Positions 41,513 through 54,165 of a stretch of DNA of 64,000 nucleotides are shown here, piece by piece. Under the pieces are notes generated by a model. That model was not told the DNA's origin and searched no databases. It was given only the letters and a program-made list of their open reading frames with translations. This DNA comes from Symsagittifera roscoffensis (lineage: Eukaryota > Xenacoelomorpha > Acoela > Convolutidae), in the NCBI RefSeq assembly GCF_963678635.1, contig NC_087069.1, positions 2,616,166 through 2,680,165 of the forward strand, given 5' to 3'. The position numbers were made by a program, and so were the translations under genes. How positions within the stretch are numbered: position 1 is the stretch's first letter; every line of letters starts with the position of its first letter.

Positions 41513-41688
41513 CTCAGTCTGTCCTATGATTAGTTTGAGTCTATGCTGCTGTGGGTTGGAGGAGTGTCTGCTGCTGCTGCTGTGATGCCCAGTGAGCATG
41601 GCCAGCAGCACTTCATTCCCGTCCTCGTCAGAGTCAAGCTCAGGCTCACCCATGCCCACACCGCCGCTCCCCTTTCCCCCTACTACTC
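41513..41688 (-). CDS. TRIP12: TRIP12 exon: acidic segment
   Basis: This 176-nt exon enters in phase 1 and leaves in phase 0 (GAG/GTGAGT). It encodes a glycine-rich lead, an acidic GEPELDSDEDGNE motif, a serine/histidine tract (HHSSSSRHSS) and HRLKLIIGQTE. In TRIP12 an acidic run followed by RHRLQFYIG occupies this place, so order and character fit. Phase agreement on both sides supports it despite modest conservation. Confidence 0.85.
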
Positions 41689-42074
41689 CTACACATCACA
41701 CCAATATTACACAGTCACCCAATCAATCCAACTTAAATCAATTCGTAGTTGGAAGATGCCATGACCATGCAGTCTCTTCAATCAGGCAACCACGCCATAC
41801 CCACGCTTGTTTCTTTCTTTAGGTTCTTTAACTTAATACTCACAGACGACAAACTGCTTCGTCGAATAGTAACTCAAAAGAGGGCGCCCTTAGGTTAGTG
41901 AAGGTCTCTAATTTCGCACGGGTAGGCTAATTGAGCAATTAATACGCAATTTGGCGGAAATGAATTTGTAGTTTTTTTTTCAAGTCTGAAAACTTCCTGA
42001 GTGAAGTTTGAAGACATTTGATTTGTATGGTGTACATTTTGGTTTATCTGCTGTATTTTGAATAGTGTATATAC
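41689..42074. other. Short intron
   Basis: 386 bp; no repeat or RNA gene seen. Confidence 0.6.
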
Positions 42075-42555
42075 CTTTGGCGAGCAGGAACTTCTCCACT
42101 GAATGAATCTGGGCCAGCGGGTCTATTCTGACTGGGCCGCCCTTCCACTGCTTAGCACCATTCTTACAGCACGGGTGTCGTTCCAGCACACACTTTAGCT
42201 GGTGTGTGTTAAAGAACTTGATTGCCCCCGCACACCCACCCCCACCCCCACCAGAGCCCCCTGCAGATGCCCATGAGGAGGAGGAGGAGGACGACGGGTG
42301 GGTTAGACTGTGAGAGAGAGACATGGACTCCATGGGGTAATACATGTCTGGACCTGCAATGGACTGCAGGTCTGTCACTCGTACCGGAAACTGTTCCAGC
42401 TGATGTAGACACTGGATCAGCTTGCAAACCAGAGCCTCCAACATCCCCGTGTCCCCTGCGGGTGGCCCATTGAGACCCTCGGCTGATCTGCTGGAGCTCA
42501 GTGGGGTTCCCATGTCCATGCAATTGCTGTTGTCCACAAGGGAATGACATGGCTC
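42075..42555 (-). CDS. TRIP12: TRIP12 exon: central conserved region
   Basis: This 481-nt exon enters in phase 0 and leaves in phase 1 (AAAG/GTATAT). The peptide includes LEALVCKLIQCLHQLEQFPVRV, a serine/glycine-rich stretch, and then [17 protein letters not shown] and [20 protein letters not shown], one of the best conserved blocks of TRIP12 ([38 protein letters not shown]). There is no frame interruption. Confidence 0.95.
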
Positions 42556-43916
42556 CTGTATAAATTAGTCACCTACTGCATTCAATTGCCTCAAAAAGTG
42601 AAAGATCTATTATTTAAAAAGCCGAACCTTCCACACTGGTAGATTGAATTGAACACAAATTCACGTATTTCTTCTATGAAAAGCCTATTTTCACAAAAGA
42701 AATCTGACAAAGCGAGAATTCATAAACAAGGATATCCGGTTGCTATGCAATAAGCACAGAAAATTCCGACCACATTAATAAAGAAAAAACAGTTCTTTTT
42801 TTCAAATTGTGTCGCTTTCTGTTCGTGGTGTAATGAAGGGATCTGAACGAAATCCTAGAACCTTCGCAAATACAAGCAAAAAACCGCCGAGAAAATAACA
42901 ATATTAACGCAGAGACGATGCAGAGCTTCGCAACAGTTTCGATGTAAAAAAAACATATTGCTCTACAAGATAGTGAATACAAGATAGTGAAAGAAAAAAC
43001 AGACAGAAGTCGAACAAAAAAACTGAAAAATTTAGTTGAAAATACTTGAAAATTCTTTGGAAAAAGTTGAAAAAAATTACAGCTATAAAATCTCATGTTT
43101 GTATCTGATAAGGTTAAAAAATGGCCTTTAAAAAATCGCTTTTACCGAGCGTCAACAATGGCGACAAATTTTGGGTCAAACCTGATGAGCCGAAAACAAA
43201 ACTATTGTCTTAAACAAACTCAAAGTTTTGAAAATTTTACGACCCGTCCAAACTGAAGCACAATCGTACACCGATATATTTTGTCATCAAAAAACAGCAA
43301 ATTGAGGAAGTCGATATAACATAAACTGAAACAGTTTAAACATTAAAAAACTCAAATCAGACCAGGTAAGTTTACAAAGTTGTGAACTTCAGTTATTAAA
43401 AAAACTGCTTAAATTGGAAAACCCAAAATAAAAACTGAAAAAATCAAAATCAGACTTGGTAAATTCACAAATTTGTGAACTTCTAGCTACAAAAAAAACT
43501 GTTCAATTTGGAACAAAATCCATGCTTTAGAAAGTAAGCCAATAAAAACCCTACCAGATAAAAGAATGGCGTTTAAAAAAAGGAAAATGAACCGACAAAA
43601 AATAGGGAAAAAACACGAAACCGAAAAAATGCTTTTTTGAAAAGATATTTACAACCTGCAACGTGCTTCAACTAATTACTACTTAAATGGTAGTAGTTTA
43701 ATTTGAATTTTCAGAAACTGAGCATGTCAGAAGATGAGTCCAGGAGATGAATGAGTTCTGTGAACAAAGTTAATTACGGGAAACATTCCAGTACCCGATT
43801 ACAATACCATTGCTTATCGCAAGGTTAATGAGGTATGAAAAATTAATGCCCCTCTGCGAGAATCGAACCACTGACGAATACAGCCAACTGACAGACATAG
43901 TCAACAGACAGTTGGA
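42556..43916. other. Intron sequence
   Basis: AT-rich. A GAGCTTCGCAAC stem-motif relic lies near 42912 and a tRNA-like patch (CGAGAATCGAACCACTGACG) near 43858 on the minus strand. No exon. Confidence 0.4.
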
Positions 43917-44354
43917 AGAGAGTAATGAACGCAAGGAGTAATGAACTTGTTTTTTTTTCAAAAATCCTCAAATTTTGAATTTCGAATAAAAAATTAGATG
44001 GGCTTAAAGCTCTTTGAATTAGTAGAGAAATGTATGATGGGCACTTTTTTTGAAAAAATAACCCAATTTGAGAAAACTGGATCAATAAGTAAAACTTTTA
44101 TTTCGCTGGTAAATCTGATAATTAATTTCCATTTTCAAAATTAGAAGTCGATCACGTTTTTCGTGACCTTTACAGTTGGACTGTTCGATAGTGGAGTTTG
44201 CCTTCCTTTTAACAATAGAAATGAACTGAACTAAAAAGAAATCACAAGTCAAACCACGAAAAATCAAAATTGAGCGTGAACAAATTTTATAACTTTCTCC
44301 TGAAAAAAAATCAGCAAGTTTTATATAAGAGTCTTCGCTACGTTCATTACTCTT
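43917..44354. mobile_element. MITE family copy 3
   Basis: About 438 bp with ends AGAGTAATGAACG and CGTTCATTACTCTT. It is complete by comparison with copy 2. Confidence 0.8.
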
Positions 44355-47127
44355 AAACACACTAGCCACTGATGAAGCGAAGAACATTTTTTTCGAAAAT
44401 AATCTGGTTTGTACTTCATTCAGACTCTGGGGAGAGCAATTTGCCTTCCTTTTAGCAATATATTAGTAAATACACAAACTGCTTGAAACGCGTACCCGCT
44501 AGTAAAAATTGCATTTGAAACAAATGTAAAATCGGTCGACAGAAACTAGAACAAATCCGAAAACAAATATATTAGGAAAAAAATTGTAACTCAAATGAAC
44601 TAACAGACATGTTTACTCAAACTTTCAAGAAATTAAAATGACAGCTTTTGAGCAGGTCAGCAGAATTTGAAAGTAGAGTTAGTTGTGGAAAAAAGTCTAG
44701 TTCCTGATTACAAGACACTTGCTCTCGCAAGTGAAAACAGCTAAAGTCGATTTAGGGGTGATTAAATTTTAAAGCTGTTTCATGCAAACAAAAACCACAC
44801 CACCTTAATGTGTGTGGATACTTAGAAACAGGCGACGGATTCATTCCTGAAAAAATGGATTATTTCTCAAAATTTTATGATCAGATAAATTCATTGTTTC
44901 TGATATACCGAGACGTTCAATAGTTTCTGTGACGAACAGTTATACATAAAGGAGTAAACCAAAAATGACATACAAATAGAAAATCATCAAATCAAAATGA
45001 CATTCAAATATAGCAAAAACTGCTTAATTCAGTAGAAAAACCAGTAGTAAAATTAGAGGATAAAATACGCAAACCAACGACAGCTCTCGACAACTAAAAA
45101 TGAAACATCCTCCAACAGTAGTTTTAAATAAGGATTCTGCGATTCGCAGACAATCTATGAAAGGCTATTTGGCCTGTCTAAGCATAGAACATTTGTGTTA
45201 TTTCCCCACCTTCCAGACCAAATTAAATTAATGGGCAAAACTCTTTTTTTCGACGCAAGCCCGTTTTTTAGAGCCAGCCTGAAACGTTCATGTGAAACCA
45301 CTATTGCGGCCGAATTGGTCAGGCTGTGGTAGACCTAAAGCTAGAAATTAAGTAACAGCTCATCCTCACACACTATAATCACCATGGTAGGGGATAGATT
45401 ACACAATCTGACAATCTCAAAGTGAACGCCTTACCACTATTCCTCCAGTTTTCTCAAGTAAAATCAAGTTTTTTATCCTAAAAGTTTAATTAAAAGTAAA
45501 TTTCCATATAACAAGCGTTACTTTCGACTAAATCTCAAAAATTTCAAAGCAGTTTTCTCGAACCTGGGACAATTTTATGAAGTTTTTTACAATATTGTTC
45601 GAATCACGATATATGATATATCACTCGAATTGGTTTATCACTTGATTTTTTGGGTTATAAACATTCTCTAGGAGTCAGGATTCTTGTGTTAAAATGAGCC
45701 CCAAAACCTTATGATTTTCGAGATATGGCAAAAAAGATATAAATATAAACAACTTCCGAGACTTGGAGAAGACCACAGACAACGGGATCTTCCGATCCAC
45801 AAATGTCTGCCCCTATACGTTGAATATTTAAAAAAAAATTAAAAAAAACTCTTAAAAGAGTTTTTTTTTCAAGAAATTTCAATCGTCTTAAATCAGAATT
45901 CTGAGATAAAAGGAAAAAACGACATTATCGAAGCAACAAATTTCACTACCTATTTAGCGAAGTTAGCTAATACTGAGAGAAAAAAAAATTTTTTGCATAT
46001 CTTTTCTTAGACCTCAAAGTATAAAATTCTGAGGCTTCGAAAGGACAACTTAATAGAACAATCCGCCAAGTTACTGACTTGCGTTCTCACTTTAGGAGAA
46101 CAAAATTTAGAAACAGAAAGATTGTCAAAATTAGCGAGAAAAAATTCAAAATTATCTGACAATCGCGATATCTCGAAAACAGAAAATTTTTCTCGAAAAC
46201 ATTAGATATCTCGAAAACAGTAAATCACGATATCTCGAAAAAGAGTTTCCTTCAGTAAATCACATAATAAAAAACTTGAATAAGAAAAAAGAAATTCAGA
46301 ATGTTTTTATCTCAATACAATGTAGTTCATTTACCTCAAATGGTCAAAAGAGAGTGAACCTGTAATTTGTTTTGTCTTCTGCGTGTTTTTTAAATTTAAA
46401 TTTAATGCGTGATTTATTGAGTGTTTGGATGATTGAGTGTTTGGATCAAAAACAAACACTTTTTAAAATTTTGTTGAATGAAATTATTGTGGCAGCTGAT
46501 CAGTGTAGTGTGGTCATGAAAATGATTGATAATTAGTTTTTGTATCTGCTTGTCAATTGGTTAAATTAAACTTGTTAGAAATTCATTCAGAAGAAATAAA
46601 CATTTTTTGTTGATATTTGTTAATTTAATTTATTGCTATAAAAACCACATTTACTTGCAGTATAGGGGCAGAAGCTTGGTGGATCCCATGATCCCTTTTC
46701 GGTCCTCTCCAGATTTTGCAACAGAATGTATAATTTGACTCAATTTTTTTTCATCAGGAGAAATAACTGCTTTCTTTCTTTCCTTTACCTACTCTGATGA
46801 TTATTTTTTTGGTACCTGATTTTCGTGGAAAAAATCTAAAACACACCCGAATACAAAGTTCCTCCCCATTTTCAATCGTCGGAACAATAAGGAAAGAAAG
46901 AACAAAAAAGAGTATAGAAAAATAGAATTCTCAAACCAATTCTCAAACAGAAAGTGCAATTGCTCTTTTTGCGCAGTCAGCGGAATAAAGCTCAACTTCG
47001 GTAATCAAAATGAAAACGTTTCAGGCTCTTTAAAAAAACGACTGAATAAGAGTGTTAAAAAGCCCAGTCAGGACTTCTTTACAATGATGATGCAATCATG
47101 AGAAAGGTGGCAGTTTAAGATACTCAC
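44355..47127. other. Intron sequence with repeat scraps
   Basis: It contains a fragment of dispersed family 3 (ATATGATATATCACTCG near 45615 and CACACCCGAATACAAAG near 46841) and three GATATCTCGAAAA repeats near 46169-46245. No exon or RNA gene recognised. Confidence 0.4.
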
Positions 47128-47418
47128 GGGACAGTTGAGGAATACGTGGCAGAATGCGTGCAGCCTGCGAGTCCTCTCCACCACCAGGTGTGGGGAGGGG
47201 GAGTGGAGGGTGAGGAAGGGGAGCAGACTATGGGCCACCAGTCCACTCTGGGCCACTTCGAAAGGAGAAGCCCCCCCTCCCCCTCCTCCTCCCCCTGCTG
47301 CTGTCTCTCGCTGGCCCCCCAAGCCCAGCAAATCACACACTCCTCGCAGAGCTACCACGAAGCCACGCAGCTGCATCGTCTGCATTCGCTGCTCACTCAA
47401 TTTGATGTCGCCTGTCAT
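47128..47418 (-). CDS. TRIP12: TRIP12 exon: central conserved region
   Basis: This is a 291-nt, phase 0-0 exon. It begins with MTGDIKLSEQRMQTMQLRGF and contains SPFEVAQSGLVAHSLLPFLT and RLHAFCHVFLNCP, matching SSFEIQHSGFVKQLLLYLT and KRFLHVFFSSP of TRIP12. A run of eight glycines (GGGGGGGG) sits just before the conserved part and is encoded by an imperfect GGA/GGG tract, a likely site of length polymorphism. The donor is CCC/GTGAGT and the acceptor is TTTCATTCAG. Confidence 0.93.
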
Positions 47419-48112
47419 CTGAATGAAACAAAGAAACAAACCACATTAGTCTTACGCTACAGCAAGTAGACAGAACTGAACAAACGAAATGACTAAAAAG
47501 AAGCCACAGAAAACAAAATTACTTTAGCAACAAATAGCTTCAGAAGAGCGCTATACAGCATACTTATGGGTACGAAAATGAATGCAGCAACGCCTTTAGA
47601 CTATGGAGCACTGTGATACTGTTTCTCTTAAGCTAGATTGTTTGGAAAATTCAGTTGACATATTACAAATCGAACTTTAATTCAGACGCACCTATGCTTT
47701 CGATATGAAAAATGTGTTCGTTCAGCAATGGATACCTGTGCATACGCCTAAATATTCAAAATTTCTTTACCGAAAGTTCGTAAAAAAGTTTCCTACTGGC
47801 ATGTTTTAGACACAATTAAACGTTTTGGTTCATTTTATTTTTTTTCTTTTTAAAGATCACTTTAAAAATTTAGGTAAATATTTTTTCGGATTGCTGTATT
47901 GTAATAACATCAGCAAACATGAATATGAACTTCAAGATGTTCATAGTATGAGTTGAGACAATTAAAGCATCGGGCATATAAAGGTCAAATTTTTATGCTT
48001 TTCATTTTGTCGTTAAGTGCACATTTTCCACTTTCAATGAACACTTTTATTTGCGAGTAAATTTAGGAAAAAAGAAGGTTCGTACTAATACACTACGCTG
48101 ATCGCTAGTGGA

Positions 48113-48540
48113 AAACATAGCCAACTTTCGAATTTCAAAGAAAAAAAATAGATGCCCTTTAAGTTCTTTGGATTTCTAGAACAATTTATGATTGGCACTT
48201 TTTTGATAACATGAACCCAACTAAAGAAAACTGGATCAGTAGGTAAAGTTTTTATTCCGCTGGAAATCTGAAAATAAAAGTCCACTTTCGAAACTAAAAA
48301 TCGTTCACGTTTTTTCGCGCCATTTTCACGTTGGTATTTGGAGAGTGCAATTTACGTCACTTTCAGCAGATGAATTTCAATTGAGCTCAAAACGTGCATA
48401 TATACCTAAGTGCACTCATAAATGCATCAATATGTATGAATGTACATATGTAAAGATTAGAGCATTTAAAGACTTTTTCCTCTAAAAAAATCACCAAGAC
48501 CTATATAAGAGTATTCAGTACATTCATTACTCCTAACAAA
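48113..48540. mobile_element. MITE family copy 4, left end missing
   Basis: It starts at CATAGCCAACTTTCGAATTTC without the inverted end and runs to GTACATTCATTACTCC. It is preceded by the tail module of repeat family 2 (48030-48112). Confidence 0.65.
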
Positions 48541-49450
48541 CCGAATATCAGACCTATATGCGATATTTAAATTACAATAGGTTGAAAACTAGATGGGATT
48601 CTGATTCTAACGCTCTTACCAAGTTTTCATTCAATGAAAAAAGTCAAAATTCTTTACTCTCAAAACCAAAGAGAACAGACTTTTTTTCTCATCGTGGGTT
48701 TGTTTCTATTTATGAACTCAGCCAATTTCCATCGGAAGGCTAGAGTTCCAGCTAAAGCTGGCGGTAACTGTTTGATAAACTTTGAATTTATTGTTCTGAT
48801 GCGGAAGGAAATATGTAATTTGAAAAAAATAGGACTTGGGCTTCACCCAAAACCAAGTTATTGCTCTATTAAAATATGAGTGAAATTTTTGTGACTTTGA
48901 AACTTTCCCAGAACCAAAATTTTTTGAAGAAATTTGAAGGCTTTCCACAACTTGTTGCCTCGATTAAATCCTAGATATCAGATTTGAGTTGTTTTCGAGA
49001 AGTCAAAAACTTTCAAAAAACGGACAAATTTCTGATGGCCATAAATTCTTGGGTTAGAAAAATTGTACGCGAACGTTTACACAGCTTACACAGTGGAGCT
49101 TCCCTCAACCCTATCTCGTTTAATTGAACCCAAAATCTCAGATTTGGCATGGTAACTTTCCAGACAATTCAAAAAACTGCAATAAAAACTGTCAAAAATA
49201 CAGCAGAATTTTGAATTTTCCGAGGGTCATAACTCATTGTGTGAAAAATGGGCGTAGCCGCGTATGAAAGCTTTCCACAACCCGTTCTACTCATTGAGCC
49301 CAAAATCTCAGATTTGAAGGGCTAGTTTTGAGAAGCATAAACATAGCAGCATAACATATTAGTTATAGCTGTTAGTGGGTAAAGGAATAGTAATGATAGA
49401 GGAGATTAGATCAAGGATGACGATTAAATTGCGCACAAAAAGTACAAACA
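48541..49450. other. Intron with family 2 repeat units
   Basis: Two to three degenerate units of family 2 (GGGCGTAGCCGCGTATG, CTCAGATTTG) at about 48940-49340. Otherwise nothing. Confidence 0.45.
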
Positions 49451-50968
49451 TTAAGCTAAAATGTATTTTCGTTTAATGGGCATTAGCGTTTCGATTGGTT
49501 CTGCAAAACGCTTCTGCAATAAATCATATTTCTGTCTTGTGAAAAAGTGACTGGCGGAACTCCACTGAAGTTACCCATTTCAGAACCTTTTAAAGAAACT
49601 TTTACATAGGACCGGATTAGGACCAACTTGTAATACTTCAGGCACAAAAAACACTGATTAAAGCTATCACTATAGCATTTTCCAAACTTCTAAACATCAA
49701 TAAATTAACCATGAAAAAAAATTAAAACAAACTCACAAACCTTCACAATCACAATTAATTCAGGCACAAATTTTTAACACAGGCGAAGCTGAGCTTTGCA
49801 CCACTTCCGATACAACAATTATAAGATGAGTTAAATTCTTTGGAGTTAAAATGTATCAAATTTTTCCAAGAGGTCCTAGTGGGGTTGAGTAAGGTCATTC
49901 AAAACTTGGAGACGGAGCTTTATCGATAAAAGTCTTGTGAAAAAGTAAAGACAAAACTAAATAGCCTTTAAGCTAAAATGTATTTTCGTTTAATGGGCAT
50001 TAGCGTTTCGATTGGTTCTGCAAAACGCTTCGGCAATAAATCATATTTCTGTCTTGTGAAAAAGTGACTGGCGGAACTCCACTGAAGTTACCCATTTCAG
50101 AACCTTTTAAAGAAACTTTTACATAGGACCGGATTAGGACCAACTTGTAATACGTCAGGCACAAAAAACACTGATTAAAGCTATCACTATAGCACTTTCC
50201 AAACTTCTAAACATTAATAAATTAACCATGAAAAAAAATCAAAACAAACTCACAAACCTTCATAATCACAATTAATTCAGGCACAAATTTTTAACACAGG
50301 CGAAGCTGAGCTTTACACCACTTCCGATACAACAATTATAAGATGAGTTAAATTCTTTGGAGTTAAAATGTATCAAATTTTTCCAAGAGGTCCTAGTGGG
50401 GTTGAGTAAGGTCATTCAAAACTTGGAGACGGAGCTTTATCGATAAAAGTCTTGGGAAAAAGTAAAGACAAAACTAAATAGCCTTTAAGCTAAAATGTAT
50501 TTTCGTTTAATGGGCATTAGCGTTTCGATTGGTTCTGCAAAACGCTTCTGCAATAAATCATATTTCTGTCTTGTGAAAAAGTGACTGGCGGAACTCCACT
50601 GAAGTTACCCATTTCAGAACCTTTTAAAGAAACTTTTACATAGGACCGGATTAGGACCAACTTGTAATACGTCAGGCACAAAAAACACTGATTAAAGCTA
50701 TCACTATAGCACTTTCCAAACTTCTAAACATTAATAAATTAACCATGAAAAAAAATTAAAACAAGCTCACAAACCTTCACAATCACAATTAATTCAGGCA
50801 CAAATTTTTAACACAGGCGAAGCTGAGCTTTGCACCACTTGCGATACAACAATTATAAGATGAGTTAAATTCTTTGGAGTTAAAATGTATCAAATTTTTC
50901 CAAGAGGTCCTAGTGGGGTTGAGTAAGGTCATTCAAAACTTGGAGACGGAGCTTTATCGATAAAAGTA
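49451..50968 (+). repeat. 517-bp unit in three tandem copies
   Basis: Copies start at 49451, 49968 and 50485 (TTAAGCTAAAATGTATTTTC), and the third lacks the last 30 bp or so. They differ at only a handful of positions by eye. The unit has no ORF and carries a GGCGAAGCTGAGCTTTGC stem motif. The join uses AAACTAAATAGCCTTTAAGCT, a phrase also found once at 51362 as part of the adjacent MITE copy, suggesting the array arose by recombination at short homology. Confidence 0.92.
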
Positions 50969-51303
50969 CTGCTAGACATTTAAAAGAAAAAAATCGGTAA
51001 GATCGACGGCCGATTAGCTAAAAATTTTTTTAATCATATTGGAAAAAATTGCATGTAACGCCCACACGATAGCTATATAAATGGCTTGTGCAAACTTCAG
51101 AATTTCGAAAATAAACCGACAGAGCTTAAGTCAACAATCATTCGATTAATTTTGCCTGAAGTTGACTGATTTTTTGGAACTGGTTTTTAGACTGAAAAGT
51201 CTATATTCCGATTTCATAACGCTTGCTAATCGCTTGAAAAGCTTTCCTGCGACTGGGCCGAAAGTGATCAGATGAAACAAAAGAAAAGCCACGGGAGTTG
51301 GAA

Positions 51304-51733
51304 AAGAGTCAATGAACTCAAGGAAACAGACAAAAAACTCAACTTCCAAATTGTAAAGACAAAACTAAATAGCCTTTAAGCTCTTTGATTTCACGAAAAA
51401 AAAGAAATAATTTTCTGCTAAAATTGACCCAATTTGAGAAAACTGGCTCAATATGTAAGGTTTTTATTCCGCTGCAAAATTTGCTACCATAAATCCACTT
51501 CGAAACAAGTCGATCATATTTTTCTTAAGTTGTGCCTTCTGCTGTTCGACAGTGGAAATGTTCTTCTTTATAACAAACTGAACTGAACCTAAATAGAAAT
51601 TACAATAAAAACTGTGAAAATTCATATTTGAGACAAAAATTTTGAGATTGTGAACAAACTTTAAAATTTTTTCCGGAACAACAAACAACCATTACGACCT
51701 ATATAGAAATCTTCACTACATTCCCTGACTCTT
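51304..51733. mobile_element. MITE family copy 5
   Basis: 430 bp with ends AAGAGTCAATGAAC and a degenerate CATTCCCTGACTCTT. It has the same internal landmarks as copies 1-3. Confidence 0.75.
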
Positions 51734-53177
51734 GTAAATTGAAAAAAAAAATCAAAAAAAGTCAGCCAAAAAATATGATGAGTACAAATTCCGCAAAAAA
51801 GACGAAGACGATTAAAAACTTCATCAGTATAGCACTCTATTAAAAGCAGCGATTCGTTGGCCTTTGAAGACATAGCTAACAGTTGGAGAAGTGTCAAGGA
51901 ATACAAGGAAAATGATTACCTTGTTTTTCTTCAAACAAAAAGCAGAATTCGGAAAATTAATGGCTTTTAAGCTCTTTTAATAACAGTTAAAATTATGACT
52001 TATACAGCAGCGGAAAAAAATACCCAGTGATCAAGTTTTCTCAAATTCAATTTTCTCAGAATTTGAAAAAAAACAATGGCTTTAAAACTTTTTAAACATC
52101 AGTATAACTTATGCACTATAATTCAGTGGAAAAAAATTTACCCTGTGATCCAGTTTTCTCAAATTCAGCTGACTTTATCAACAAAAATATCAATCAAAAA
52201 ATATTCTGGATTTAACCACACCCGACAAAAAACGAGGAAAACGGGTTGCTGCTCAGCAAGTAGCACATAATGTTCCGACTATAATCTTTAGAAAAAAAAA
52301 GACTTTTTTCAAATTTTTAAATTAGTGTTGTTTTTATTTGTGAGTTGTGTGATGAGAAGATTTGACGAAAACCAATAAGTTAGGGATATTTCACAGTCAT
52401 AATAAATTAGGCAGATCAGACAACGATTTTTGTCAAAATGACAAAAAAAAAACAGATTTTTTTGCAGAAATTGTTTTCGAATTTTTTTTCCGAAAACAGC
52501 GCGGAAAAAACCGATAATTCATGGCATATACTTCTATAATAGGCCTGCTCGCCTGCATTATCCACTCGATTATAAACTAAAACACAAAACACCGGCACAA
52601 TTTTCTTGACACCGGGACAATTTTTCCAAACTTTTAAATGTCGTTCGAATCACGATTAAAGGACGTTAATATGATATCTCACTCGACCTTTTGCGATGTT
52701 TATTTTTGGTACTTGATTGTGCGTCGAAAACAAAAACACACCCGAATATAAAGTTCCTCCCCATTTTAATGGTCTCAACAATTCAACAATTAACCGGAAG
52801 AGTTCAAAGTCCAACTAATTATCAAAACAAAGGCAACAAAGGCTACAACTTCACAAACACCAGCAAGAGAAAGCGGCAAAATGTTCTGGAGTTTTAGAAC
52901 GCACAAAATTTGGAACACGTTCACTAATGGCAAGATAATTGACTTTGCATAAAAAAAAACAAATGAAATATAAAGCCAATTTGCGTTATGCATTCGAAAT
53001 TTTGGTTATAATTAGCGAGTTTGAAAATTTCTGAGATAGAATTTTCATGATTATACTATGTTAATTAGCTACTAATCAAATTTCAGATCACATGGTATTA
53101 TCCTCATGGTATTGTCACTCATGGATTCAACACCCGCCAAAAGTAGCATGTTTATTTCCGACTTTGGTTGGGAAAAA
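51734..53177. other. Intron sequence with local duplication
   Basis: A MITE left-end fragment lies near 51870-51985. A diverged duplication of about 120 bp (TACCCAGTGATCAAGTTTTC versus TACCCTGTGATCCAGTTTTC) spans 51960-52170. A family 3 fragment is at about 52600-52780. No exon. Confidence 0.45.
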
Positions 53178-53445
53178 AACTTGTTTCGAAAAATCCCAGT
53201 AATCTCCGCTGTGTAAAAAGTACTGGTCATTTTATTTTTTCGGCATATCGGACCAAAAATGAATAACATAGAATGAAGTTAAACAAATGACGAAAAGAGC
53301 CAACCGTAAAAAACTTGTTTCGAAAAAAATCCCAGCACCCTCCGCATGTGTAAAAAGTACTGGTCATTTAATTTTTTCGGCATATCGGACCAAAAATGAA
53401 TAACATAGAATGAAGTTAAACAAATGAAGAAAAGAGCCAACCGTA
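53178..53445 (+). repeat. 134-bp tandem duplication
   Basis: Two copies start at AACTTGTTTCG (53178 and 53312) and differ by a few substitutions and single-base indels. Non-coding. Confidence 0.9.
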
Positions 53446-53689
53446 AAATGCACTTCGCTTATGCAAGCAAAAATAAGACCAATAACGCAACTGGGAAAAA
53501 CCGAATGAGTAAACTTTGAGTCTACAAAAATTATTCAGTGACGCACGCCAACTATGAGCCTACATAATTGCTAAGAGACGCAAACCAACTATGACGCATT
53601 GGCAGTACCAGTGAGTCTGAAAAAAAAAAGAAAGTTACCAACTAACATGCCTCAATTTATAGAGCGGACGCTTTTTAACTAGTATACGA

Positions 53690-53785
53690 AAAAGATCATT
53701 ACAAACATCCGACCCTGCCCAGGTTCGAACCCCCTTTTTTTTTGTTGCAGGTCTTCTTCTTTACCTCTACGCTACACATCCATAA
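53690..53785 (-). repeat. tRNA-related SINE-like head
   Basis: The minus strand has TAGCGTAGAGGTAAAG, close to the pol III A box, and GGGGGTTCGAACCTGGGC, a B box, with an A-rich run between. There is no clean cloverleaf. Confidence 0.5.
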
Positions 53786-54165
53786 TACCTTGGAGCTAGA
53801 GTGCTATTTGTAATAAAATAGTCTGTGTTAACATCCTTAGCATTGGCTGTATTTAATAGCTGGTTACTGATCAAAATGAACACTTTCAAAATGTACACAT
53901 TTTGTTTCAACAAAATTTGCTTCGCAACAAAAATTGCGTCTTAGGTTGAAAAAAAAGTTCATACAATAACACAAGCTTTGCATGTGTAAATAGTGTTACA
54001 GAATTCAAACATTCGACAGACAATTGATGAAAAAAGATTGACTTAATTTTTGTAAAACTTAAACTTGCGAATTTCAGATAAAATATTATCTGGAACTCTT
54101 AAGCTATATTATCTGACTTTTGATACAAAAATAAACAACCGTGATAAAAGCAAATTAAAAGAAAA

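Noticed and set aside
47135-47469. Plus-strand frames opposite the TRIP12 exon at 47128-47418
   Set aside because: The minus strand matches TRIP12 with correct splice sites; the plus frames are proline-rich shadows of the glycine tract.
49451-50968. CRISPR-like array
   Set aside because: Units are 517 bp, contiguous, without short repeats and unique spacers; the genome is eukaryotic.
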